From: an uncultured Bacteroidales bacterium
GTDB taxonomy: Bacteria > Bacteroidota > Bacteroidia > Bacteroidales > UBA3824
Reading direction: 5' to 3'
NCBI GenBank assembly: GCA_937877455.1
Contig: CALFIU010000035.1
Location: 1-33,202 of the forward strand
Length of the DNA: 33,202 nt
Every line of letters starts with the position of its first letter. Position 1 is the first letter of the stretch. The notes beneath the pieces are model-generated. The model did not search any database, had not been told where the DNA came from, and saw nothing but the letters and a program-made list of their open reading frames with translations. Positions 22,825 to 30,271 of the stretch are shown here, in pieces. Both the position numbers and the translations under genes were made by a program.

Positions 22825-23547
22825 TTACCAATAATTGATGCTGCGAGTATCAAGTTCATAGCGAGGTTCATCTTGTTCAAGATTTCCCGAACCATCGTCC
22901 ATACCTTGCTTTGTATTGTATTCTATAAAACGTTTTGTCCAGTTTTTCTGAGCATCACGTTCAAGAATTGTATATGTTATTTCTGTTTCTGCAATCATTC
23001 CTTCGCCTGCTTCTGAAACCTTGGCTTTTATAAGTTCGCCATCAGTATTATATTCGTAAGTCCAGTCCGATATAGCTTCAGCTCCTTCGCAATGCATTTT
23101 TGTAACAAACCCGTTAGAGTTGTATGTGTAGTGTATTTTACAAGGAAAACCATCAAATTCTTCAATTGGAGTTTCAGTACGAATGATTTTGTCGCCATCT
23201 CGTTCCACTATTTGATTTTTGTTAGCCACTTCTGAAACTTTGCTAACAAAATGTCCATCGACATCGTATTCGAGTTTCAAGAAATCCTCGTAGGGTGTAC
23301 CAATGGGATTACGCTGTGCATCAGCATCAGATACCATTGTTGTGAAATTTTTAACTTTGCCAAATAGATTGTGCATCCTAAGGTCTTGCGTCAAAAAAGA
23401 AGGCGCATTTTGCTCGGCTATTGTTGTTTGAATAGTGGTTTGTTGTGGTTGCTGTGTAGTTTCGGTGTTGTTGGTTGTAGTGCTACCCGTGCATGCAGAA
23501 AGTGCAATAGCCGTCATAACAATTGCTAATGTGTGTTTTGTTTTCAT
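22825..23547 (-). CDS. Lipoprotein of unknown function with YD/RHS-like beta repeats
   Basis: A 240-residue protein with a type II signal peptide: MKTKHTLAIVMTAIALSAC, lipidation at C19 (lipobox LSAC), followed by a Thr/Gln-rich spacer (about 20-50). The mature part has alternating beta-strand motifs such as LEYDVDGHFVSKV, IHYTYNSNGFVTKM and WTYEYNTDGELIKAKV, with spacing like the YD/RHS-type repeats found in many Bacteroidota lipoproteins. It is therefore probably a periplasmic or outer-membrane-attached protein; the function is unknown. It has its own promoter (23653-23685) with a leader of roughly 100 bases and is not clearly joined to neighbours. Confidence 0.75.
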   Translation of the reverse strand: MKTKHTLAIVMTAIALSACTGSTTTNNTETTQQPQQTTIQTTIAEQNAPSFLTQDLRMHNLFGKVKNFTTMVSDADAQRNPIGTPYEDFLKLEYDVDGHFVSKVSEVANKNQIVERDGDKIIRTETPIEEFDGFPCKIHYTYNSNGFVTKMHCEGAEAISDWTYEYNTDGELIKAKVSEAGEGMIAETEITYTILERDAQKNWTKRFIEYNTKQGMDDGSGNLEQDEPRYELDTRSINYW

Positions 23548-23652
23548 TGTGATTTTTTTTTAGGTATATTTTTTTACAAATCTAAACTTGTTGAACAATT
23601 TTTGTGGCGTATGTGGCTTATTTTACAATATATCCATTTTATTATTTTTTTG

Positions 23653-23685
23653 CAAAATTACAAATAATCTGCATTGAAAAACAAA
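23653..23685 (-). promoter_or_regulatory. Promoter for the lipoprotein gene
   Basis: On the minus strand TTTG (23682-23685), a 21-base spacer and TAATTTTG (23653-23660). It is about 105 bases from the start codon, leaving a long leader in which I see no clear structure. Confidence 0.5.
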
Positions 23686-23857
23686 AAAAATTAATGTTTT
23701 ACTCATTTTTTTTTATTTTTACAAAAAATAAGAAATCTCAAGTTTTGAAACTTGATTTTCAATAATTTATGCTAATTTATTTAATTTTACAGTTTAAGTT
23801 TAGATAAAAAATGTACTACAAATAATTTGCAACAAAATTAACTGTATTAGTAAAAAA

Positions 23858-23890
23858 GGCGACCCTGCATTGTAATAATACAGAATCGCC
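23858..23890 (-). terminator. Terminator after the GH2 beta-galactosidase gene
   Basis: GGCGA/TCGCC outer stem and CTGTATT/AATGCAG inner stem with one wobble. On the minus strand TTTTTTA (23851-23857) follows. It lies 30 bases past the stop at 23921. Confidence 0.8.
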
Positions 23891-23920
23891 ACAAATGAAA
23901 GAAAACAATTTTTTTTGTAA

Positions 23921-26527
23921 TTATTTAACAACTAATTTCAACGTTGCAGGTTTAAGTCCTGCACCTTTTATTGTTACAGTGGCATTACCAATCTCTTGCG
24001 TTGCTTCCACCACTACAACCAATTGACCGTGAAAAGCTTTCATTGTAGGATTTGTAAAAACTTCGGTTGAAGTAGCATCACCATTGCACATTGAATTGAA
24101 TTTTCCTAAACCAGAAACACTTACAGAAATTTGATTGCTAGCATCAGGACAAATATTGCCATCCTTATCAACCACTTTCACAGTTATAAAACTCAAATCA
24201 GGAGTGTCTTGTGGTTTGCCGTCTTTCATAGGCGTGGCAACAAGTGTGGTTCGGTCGGCTTCCAATACCAAATGATGTGGCTGACCAGCAGTTTTTACAA
24301 TCTGTTCAGCGGCACGATTACCTTTGTTATCGTAAGCCACAACTTTTATTTCTCCTTGCTCATATTTTACATTCATCCAACGCATACGATAACGGTCAAG
24401 ACGATTTTTTCCAAAAGGAGCGTTAGGATCGGAGAATTTCGACATATCACCCCACGGCATTTTCACGTCAATACGATTTTCAAGGTAATCTTCCAAAGAA
24501 ACATCGGTATGTTTGAGCCTTCCTTGCGATTTTCCGTTAACAAAAAGTTCTGCCTCTGGGTACGATGTATATACAAATATCGGTGTTGTCTGTCCTTCGC
24601 GACCTTTCCATGTCCAATGAGGAAGTATATGCAACGTTTGTTTTTCGGGAGCCCAATGGGTACGATACAAAAAAGCACGATCTTTTGGCAACCCAGCAAG
24701 GTCGTAAATTCCAAAATAACTGCTCCTTGATGGCCAATAATCATCATACGGGGTAGGTTCGCCAAGATAGTCAAAGCCTGTCCAAACAAATTCGCCAGTA
24801 ACCCATGGTGCTTTGTCTTGCCAAATCCAATCGTCGTCAGGAAGATTACTCCAAATACAACTTTCAAGGTCGTAACTCGAAATCTGTCCATCTTCATAAG
24901 CATCACCGTGATTTTCTTCCACAGGAAATTTATAAACACCACGGCTCGAAACCGTTGAACATGTTTCCGTGCCAAGCACCATGCCAGATGGCGAATTGTC
25001 GTGCCCTTTTTGATAAAGGTGAAGCCTATAATTAAACCCAGGAACATCTGTTGCTTGGAACACTCCAGCCCAAATAGCTGCATCACCACGGTCAAGTCCC
25101 TGTGTACAAAGCCTTGTATTGTCAAGCGAATGGATTAGATTTTGAATTTCGCGAGTATATTTAAGTCCAACGGCACTACTTTGATCGGGAATTTCGTTAC
25201 CAATGCTCCACATCACAATTGACGGATGGTTACGATGAACAATTACAAGATTTTCAAAATCGCGTTGCCACCACGGACGACCATCCGCATTAGGCGATTG
25301 TGTATCAACTTGTTCAAAAAACTTTGCATAGCCATTTTTACACTTTGGATATACCCACATGTCGCACGACTCGGCCATCACCAACATTCCCATCTCGTCG
25401 CAAATGTCCATTTGCCAAGGCGCAGGCATATTATGACTTGTGCGAATAGCATTACAACCAATTTCTTTTAGCAACGTTACTTGACGACGAAATGCTGCCT
25501 TGTTAAAAGCTGCTCCAAGTGGACCAAGGTCGTGATGAAGACATACTCCGCGAAATTTAATTTTTTCACCGTTTAGTTTAAAACCTTCGCTATCGTAACT
25601 TATTGTACGTATGCCAATTGTGGTTTCGCGACGATCTATTTCTTTATCGTTGCAATATAATGTAGTAACAAGATTGTAGAGCGTTGGACTTTCGGGCGAC
25701 CAAAGTTGGGGATTTTTTACCGTTAATACTTGTTCGGTTGATTTGCTATCACTAAGCCATGCTTGGGTTTTTGCCACCTCTTGTCCATTGCCAACAAGCG
25801 AATGTACAACTTTACAACCGTTGGCATTATCGGCTCGAATTTGGGTAGAAACAGCAATTCTTGCTATTGAATGGTCGTCTGACAGGGCTGTTGTTCTTGC
25901 AAAAATCCCCCATGTTTCAATAGCTACATCCTGCGAAAGTAACAATCTTACAGGACGATATAAACCAGCCCCAGGATACCAACGGCTCGACTCTTCTACG
26001 TTTTGAAGGTGAACAGCTACGGTGTGTTTACCTTGTTTAAGATTACCATTATCAGCCTTTGGTAAATAATTGGTTATGTCTATTTTAAAAGTGTTGTAGC
26101 CATAAGCCCAATAACCTACTTCTTTTCCATCGATATAAACGCGAGGCTCTGCCATTGCGCCGTCAAAAACAAGTTCTGCATGGCTATAATTGCTTGGAAT
26201 TTCTATCGTATTTCTATACCAACCTTCACCAATCCATGGTAGAGATCCCGAACGACCTGTTTTTTCTGTTGCTTCTTGTTCTCCGTTTTGTACAATAGCA
26301 ACCACTTGCTTATCAATTTCTTTATCAAATGGACCAGAAATTGCCCAATCGTGCGGAATAGTTACTGATTGCCATTTTGAATCATCGAAACTAACGTTTT
26401 GTGCGCCATTGGCACTACCTTTAGTAAATTTCCAACCGCCAAGCAATAGTTGTTCGGTGCTTTGGGCATTACTTGTTATGGATGCCGCCAACAATAATGC
26501 AGGAAGTATTAATAATTTTCTTTTCAT
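23921..26527 (-). CDS. Secreted beta-galactosidase-type glycoside hydrolase family 2 enzyme
   Basis: The 868-residue exported enzyme has a type I signal peptide (MKRKLLILPALLLAASITSNA, cleavage likely after A21). It has the GH2 order: N-terminal sugar-binding domain (WKFTKG, DWAISGPF, WYRNTIEI), an immunoglobulin-like domain ending near NPQLWSPESPTLY at 272-284, then the (beta/alpha)8 catalytic domain with FRGVCLHHDLGPLG and IRTSHN. The acid/base is E445 in WSIGNEIPDQS, and the nucleophile is probably E521 in MVLGTETCS. WVTGEFVWTGFDYLGEP at 575-591 and a C-terminal DUF4982-like plus Ig-like region (from about 625) complete a form common in Bacteroides enzymes that act on beta-galactosides of host or plant glycans. 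The substrate is not fixed by sequence; a beta-mannosidase or glucuronidase role is less likely. No SusC/D genes are nearby. Confidence 0.92.
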   Translation of the reverse strand: MKRKLLILPALLLAASITSNAQSTEQLLLGGWKFTKGSANGAQNVSFDDSKWQSVTIPHDWAISGPFDKEIDKQVVAIVQNGEQEATEKTGRSGSLPWIGEGWYRNTIEIPSNYSHAELVFDGAMAEPRVYIDGKEVGYWAYGYNTFKIDITNYLPKADNGNLKQGKHTVAVHLQNVEESSRWYPGAGLYRPVRLLLSQDVAIETWGIFARTTALSDDHSIARIAVSTQIRADNANGCKVVHSLVGNGQEVAKTQAWLSDSKSTEQVLTVKNPQLWSPESPTLYNLVTTLYCNDKEIDRRETTIGIRTISYDSEGFKLNGEKIKFRGVCLHHDLGPLGAAFNKAAFRRQVTLLKEIGCNAIRTSHNMPAPWQMDICDEMGMLVMAESCDMWVYPKCKNGYAKFFEQVDTQSPNADGRPWWQRDFENLVIVHRNHPSIVMWSIGNEIPDQSSAVGLKYTREIQNLIHSLDNTRLCTQGLDRGDAAIWAGVFQATDVPGFNYRLHLYQKGHDNSPSGMVLGTETCSTVSSRGVYKFPVEENHGDAYEDGQISSYDLESCIWSNLPDDDWIWQDKAPWVTGEFVWTGFDYLGEPTPYDDYWPSRSSYFGIYDLAGLPKDRAFLYRTHWAPEKQTLHILPHWTWKGREGQTTPIFVYTSYPEAELFVNGKSQGRLKHTDVSLEDYLENRIDVKMPWGDMSKFSDPNAPFGKNRLDRYRMRWMNVKYEQGEIKVVAYDNKGNRAAEQIVKTAGQPHHLVLEADRTTLVATPMKDGKPQDTPDLSFITVKVVDKDGNICPDASNQISVSVSGLGKFNSMCNGDATSTEVFTNPTMKAFHGQLVVVVEATQEIGNATVTIKGAGLKPATLKLVVK

Positions 26528-26626
26528 ATTTTTTTCTTGGATTAATCGGTGGTAAAGATAATAAATAATCGATAATAAAAAAAGGTAAAAAGTACATTTA
26601 TTTTTGAATTATATCTCAAAATAAGG

Positions 26627-27694
26627 CTAAAATTCTATTATTGAGCCACATTCGGGACAAAATTTACCCATCTTACCAACATATCCACAATGCGGACAAC
26701 ATGGCAAATTGCCTACATTGTTTTTCTTATCAATAAGATTATCATTGATAACAAGTTGAGCATTTTTAACACATTCATCAATCAAATTGCGAAATTGCTC
26801 TATAATAGTGCCACAACCATTTTGATAAACCGCCAAAGCATTAATCCTACATTCAACATATTTGCTACCACCACAATCGGTATCATCAAAATACAATGTA
26901 ATATACGACGACGAAGAACAATCGGTCATCATAAAATTAGGATTATTCTCTATCTCCAACATCGATAATGCTGCGAGGTTTTCTCGTTCAACAAAATCGG
27001 CAATTTGATAAAACCAATTCAATGTTGTAACAAATGTTTTTGTATATTTAGACTTAAAACATTCTTTTTCCTCCAAAATAATACTTACCTCTGAATCTGA
27101 TGTTTTTGTAATTTTTACATGATGCAACGTATCACTATTAAACTGCATTCCCATAGAAAATCGATAATCTGTACAACCAACCAATGCTCCATGTTTTTCT
27201 TTCGGAAGTTTATCTATTTTATGCAGAACAGGTTGTCCCTCGTTATTTGGAGGCACATTATCCAAAATTATCTTATAATTTTTTTGACAACTATTTTGTA
27301 GTTGCAAAAACTTGTCGCAATATTCCTCGGTAGGTGTTATATCCAATATTGATGTTTTAGTTGATATACCTTTATCCATAAACACTCTATCAATTCTCAT
27401 TGCCAAAAAAATTCTTGAATTTAAAACAATATCATATATAGGAAGTTTTCCACTATCAACAAATTTCGATACAATTTCGTTAATAATATTAGGTTCAACA
27501 ACTGCTCTCACAGCATCTAAATCAGCGTAATAATTTTTGTCGTAATCAAAAACCGAAATTTTTCCAAACATACGAAATTCAAATTCAACGGTTTCGCTAT
27601 CAAGTTGTCCAACATACTTTATTGGACGTAAACTTCCAAATTTTATAGTCAATAACTCTTTTAACGGTTGATTCATCTGTGTCATTTTAGCCAT
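26627..27694 (-). CDS. Zinc-ribbon protein of unknown function (possibly SPFH/virion-core-like)
   Basis: A 355-residue soluble protein ending in a zinc ribbon with C333, C336, C346 and C349 (CPHCG-YVGKMG-KFCPECG). The N-terminal approximately 150 residues (FGSLRPIKYVGQLDSETVEF, then FRMFGKISVFDYDK) remind me of the SPFH-like domain of YdjI-type proteins, which also carry C-terminal zinc ribbons, but the match is weak and I do not claim it. The middle (160-310) is mixed alpha/beta and Asp/Ser-rich with no motif I can name. No signal peptide or membrane segment is seen. It is monocistronic behind its own promoter. The composition is as A+T-rich as the neighbours. Confidence 0.6.
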   Translation of the reverse strand: MAKMTQMNQPLKELLTIKFGSLRPIKYVGQLDSETVEFEFRMFGKISVFDYDKNYYADLDAVRAVVEPNIINEIVSKFVDSGKLPIYDIVLNSRIFLAMRIDRVFMDKGISTKTSILDITPTEEYCDKFLQLQNSCQKNYKIILDNVPPNNEGQPVLHKIDKLPKEKHGALVGCTDYRFSMGMQFNSDTLHHVKITKTSDSEVSIILEEKECFKSKYTKTFVTTLNWFYQIADFVERENLAALSMLEIENNPNFMMTDCSSSSYITLYFDDTDCGGSKYVECRINALAVYQNGCGTIIEQFRNLIDECVKNAQLVINDNLIDKKNNVGNLPCCPHCGYVGKMGKFCPECGSIIEF

Positions 27695-27710
27695 TTTTTA
27701 TGTTAATTGA

Positions 27711-27741
27711 CAAAATTAAGTTTTTTAATAAAAAAAAACAA
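27711..27741 (-). promoter_or_regulatory. Promoter for the zinc-ribbon gene
   Basis: On the minus strand TTG (27739-27741), 20 bases, then TAATTTTG (27711-27718). The start codon is only 17 bases from the -7 box, so the leader is very short. Confidence 0.5.
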
Positions 27742-27818
27742 CAATAAACATAAAATCAAAATATTAATCAAGCATAACTCAAATTTTTAACCCTATTAGA
27801 AAAAAAAATTCCTTTTTT

Positions 27819-27849
27819 TTTGGAAATTAAAAAATGTACCGTAAATTTG
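27819..27849 (+). promoter_or_regulatory. Promoter for tRNA-Gln
   Basis: TTTG (27819-27822), a 19-base spacer and TAAATTTG (27842-27849) are a full match to the Bacteroidota consensus. The tRNA begins 14 bases after the -7 box, giving a short 5' leader. Confidence 0.75.
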
Positions 27850-27862
27850 TACCCGAAATTAT

Positions 27863-27935
27863 TGCCCGATGGTGTAATTGGCAACACGACTGACTCTGGA
27901 TCAGTAAAGTCCAAGTTCGAACCTTGGTCGGGCAA
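27863..27935 (+). tRNA. tRNA-Gln, anticodon CTG
   Basis: A complete cloverleaf: acceptor stem TGCCCGA / TCGGGCA, D arm with TGGTGTAATTGGCAACA, anticodon stem ACTGA / TCAGT around the loop CTCTGGA (anticodon CTG, reading CAG), and T arm CCAAG-TTCGAAC-CTTGG. The CCA end is not encoded. It is a single gene with its own promoter and terminator. The TGG-anticodon partner is not in this window. Confidence 0.95.
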
Positions 27936-27936
27936 C

Positions 27937-27985
27937 AAAATAAAAAGGGCAAAACATTTTTTTTGAGTTTTGCCCTTTTTATTTT
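27937..27985 (+). terminator. Terminator after tRNA-Gln
   Basis: A 19-bp inverted repeat with the core AAAAAGGGCAAAAC / GTTTTGCCCTTTTT (arms 27937-27955 and 27967-27985) and an 11-base T-rich loop starts directly after the tRNA. Confidence 0.85.
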
Positions 27986-28041
27986 GCAAAAAAAATACAA
28001 ACTTGCAACCTAAATAAAATATAAAATAAAACGCTTCAAAT

Positions 28042-29991
28042 ATGAAAAATTCAAACATCTTGGTGGTTGATGACAGCATGAGCAACCTCTTGCTGCTCAA
28101 AGACATATTATCTGGCTTTGAATACGGCGTTATAATAGAAAATGATGGCGACAACGTAATCAGTGTATTAAAAAACAACAAGATAGATCTCATCTTGCTC
28201 GACATCATGATGCCCAAAACAGATGGTTTCCAAGTATGCAAAACAATAAAACAACAACCAGAGTTCAAAGAAATACCAATTATATTTTTAACAGCTAAGG
28301 TTGACGAAACATCTCTGCTTCAAGGTTTTGAGTTGGGAGGCGTTGATTATATAAAAAAACCATTTCTCATCTCTGAACTAATGGCTCGGGTACAAACCCA
28401 TATTCAGTTGCAAAAAACAACAGAAAACCTAAAAAAAGAATTATATCAACACTCACTCACACAACAAAGCCTACAAATATCGCAGACAGAATTGTCTGTG
28501 AGGAACTCCATTGCATCTATTTTTTTAACATCAGAAAACGATGAACTTTACACAAGAATACTACAAGAAATACTAAAATACACAGATTGTCGCTATGGTG
28601 CAATTGGATATATAGACGAAAATGGAAATCTTCAATGTCCAGCACTAATATCCGATGTTATAGAACCAGACGCAACACATGTTTATAATCCACAAAATAT
28701 AGACTTCTGTGGACAAGCAATACTTACACAAAGCCCCGTTGCAACATATTCAGCATACGAACCACCATTTTATACATCTGCACCAACAAGTTTTACTGTG
28801 GCAGTGCCAATAGTTAATTACAACACAACAATCGGTCTTATAGCCATTTCGGGTGGCGTGCAACAAAAATACAAACAAGAATACCTCGACAAGGTAACAA
28901 GTTTAGCTGGATATATCTCGCCAATACTCGCAGGACGACTAACTGCCGAACGCCACGAAAGAGCAAAAAGAATAGCAGAAAGACGATTACGCGAAAACGA
29001 AGACAAATATCGCACACTTTTTAATCAAAACAACGATGCTGTATTTGTATATTACACCGATGATATAGGCATTTTGCACCTAAGTGAAGTTAATGAAACG
29101 GCTATAAACATGATCGGAATAACAAAAGATGATATATTAAAAGGTGGTCCAGTGGATTTTATAGAACCAATGTTTGCTAAATCGGCTCTACAAAGACTTA
29201 TGAATTCTCTTACAGAACCTCAATATTTTGAAACATATATCAAAAGCAAAAACAATACTACAATACCCGTAGAAATACACGCAGGAAGGTTTAGTACAAA
29301 TGATAAATATTCTATGATAGCCGTAGTTCGCGATATTTCGGAACGCAAAGACATGGAAAAACAAATACTTAACACCATTGTCGAAACAGAAGAACGCGAA
29401 AGACGAAAATATGCAAGCGAAGTACAACATGGACTCGGTGCAATACTTTCGTCAATAAATACATACATCAACATAATAGAAGATGGCAAAATATCACAGT
29501 CAGAAATCCCTACTGTAATTAAAGAAATAAAGCAACTTGTATCGCAAGCGGCAAAACAAACGCAAGACATTGCAGAAAACCTTACGCCAAATCTTCTTGA
29601 AAACTTTGGTCTATTAGCATCGGTAAAAAACCTATGCAAACACATTGCACCCAATGGAAAACCAAGAATAATATTTGAAACAGAAGAATTTATCGAAACC
29701 AAAGATAAAAAAACAAACACTGCAATTTTTAGAATAATATCAGAACTACTCGCCAATGCTGCATCACATTCGCAAGCCGACAAAGTTATAATATGCCTAA
29801 AAAGCAACGATGAATTTATTAGCATAGACTATTCGGACAATGGCATTGGTTTTGACACACAAACACTAAAAAAACGCCCTCACGGCGGTTTAACAGCAAT
29901 AAAAGGCAGGGTACAAAACCTAAACGGAAGTTTAAAAATACAATCACAACCAAACCTTGGTGTAACAATAAACATAATAATAAGACCATAA
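28042..29991 (+). CDS. REC-GAF-PAS-histidine-kinase hybrid lacking the usual phosphoacceptor His
   Basis: A 649-residue cytoplasmic signalling protein without membrane segments. Domains in order: receiver (about 4-120; DD at 10-11, phosphoacceptor D54 in LILLDIMMPKTDG, K in DYIKKPF); helical linker; GAF (about 155-300; CRYGAIGYIDENG, FTVAVPIVNYNTTIGLIAIS); PAS (about 325-440); a HisKA_3-like dimerisation segment (about 445-530); and an HATPase domain (about 545-649; N box ISELLANAASHS, G1 YSDNGIGFD, G2 RPHGGLTAIKGRV). The dimerisation helix reads ERRKYASEVQHGLGAILSS where relatives have ER.R.A.DLHDGLG..LS. The acceptor His is thus Q462, and a His (H463) stands where Asp is usual. No partner kinase or regulator is adjacent. 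It may be a pseudokinase or scaffold, or may use H463. Confidence 0.88.
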   Translation: MKNSNILVVDDSMSNLLLLKDILSGFEYGVIIENDGDNVISVLKNNKIDLILLDIMMPKTDGFQVCKTIKQQPEFKEIPIIFLTAKVDETSLLQGFELGGVDYIKKPFLISELMARVQTHIQLQKTTENLKKELYQHSLTQQSLQISQTELSVRNSIASIFLTSENDELYTRILQEILKYTDCRYGAIGYIDENGNLQCPALISDVIEPDATHVYNPQNIDFCGQAILTQSPVATYSAYEPPFYTSAPTSFTVAVPIVNYNTTIGLIAISGGVQQKYKQEYLDKVTSLAGYISPILAGRLTAERHERAKRIAERRLRENEDKYRTLFNQNNDAVFVYYTDDIGILHLSEVNETAINMIGITKDDILKGGPVDFIEPMFAKSALQRLMNSLTEPQYFETYIKSKNNTTIPVEIHAGRFSTNDKYSMIAVVRDISERKDMEKQILNTIVETEERERRKYASEVQHGLGAILSSINTYINIIEDGKISQSEIPTVIKEIKQLVSQAAKQTQDIAENLTPNLLENFGLLASVKNLCKHIAPNGKPRIIFETEEFIETKDKKTNTAIFRIISELLANAASHSQADKVIICLKSNDEFISIDYSDNGIGFDTQTLKKRPHGGLTAIKGRVQNLNGSLKIQSQPNLGVTINIIIRP

Positions 29992-30031
29992 TTAAATTTT
30001 AATAAATAAAAACAACAAAAACACAACAAAA

Positions 30032-30271
30032 ATGTTTAAAAACGGAATATCAAAAACAGGTTGGGCACTCATTGGAGCAGCCGCAGGAATAGCAACAGTG
30101 GCCTTAGTAAGGTCAAAAACATTCAAAAAAGCATGCACAAAAATAATTAGTGCTGGTATGCAACTCAAAGACGAAGCCGCAGCATACGTAGAAACAGTAA
30201 AAGAAGATGCTCTCGACATCGTAGCAGAAGCAAAAAAACAAAAAAAAGAACAAGCGGACAATGAGATTTAA
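30032..30271 (+). CDS. YtxH-like small membrane protein
   Basis: A 79-residue protein with one hydrophobic N-terminal segment (about 9-26, GWALIGAAAGIATVALV) followed by a charged amphipathic helix rich in Lys, Glu and Ala. This is the plan of YtxH-type and related small proteins. Its last codons overlap the ATPase start by 11 bases (ATGAGATTTAA), so the two are translationally coupled. Small proteins of this type often precede P-type ATPases that carry an HMA_2-like N-terminus, which suggests an accessory or regulatory subunit; this is inference. It starts 40 bases after the hybrid kinase gene with no terminator between, so all three may be co-transcribed. Confidence 0.7.
   Translation: MFKNGISKTGWALIGAAAGIATVALVRSKTFKKACTKIISAGMQLKDEAAAYVETVKEDALDIVAEAKKQKKEQADNEI

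Larger units (their letters stand above)
23548..23920. other. AT-rich intergenic stretch with one promoter and one terminator
   Basis: These 373 bases between the lipoprotein gene and the GH2 gene hold the lipoprotein promoter and the GH2 terminator. I find no gene, RNA gene or further repeat in the rest. Confidence 0.6.

Noticed and set aside
24463..25125. Minus-strand 220-codon frame inside the GH2 gene
   Set aside because: It overlaps the GH2 catalytic region in another frame and has no recognisable domain or start context.
27768..28268. Minus-strand open frame of 166 codons
   Set aside because: It runs antisense through tRNA-Gln, its terminator and the start of the hybrid kinase gene.
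29220..29825. Minus-strand 201-codon frame
   Set aside because: It is antisense to the PAS and kinase part of the hybrid sensor and shows no coherent protein features.
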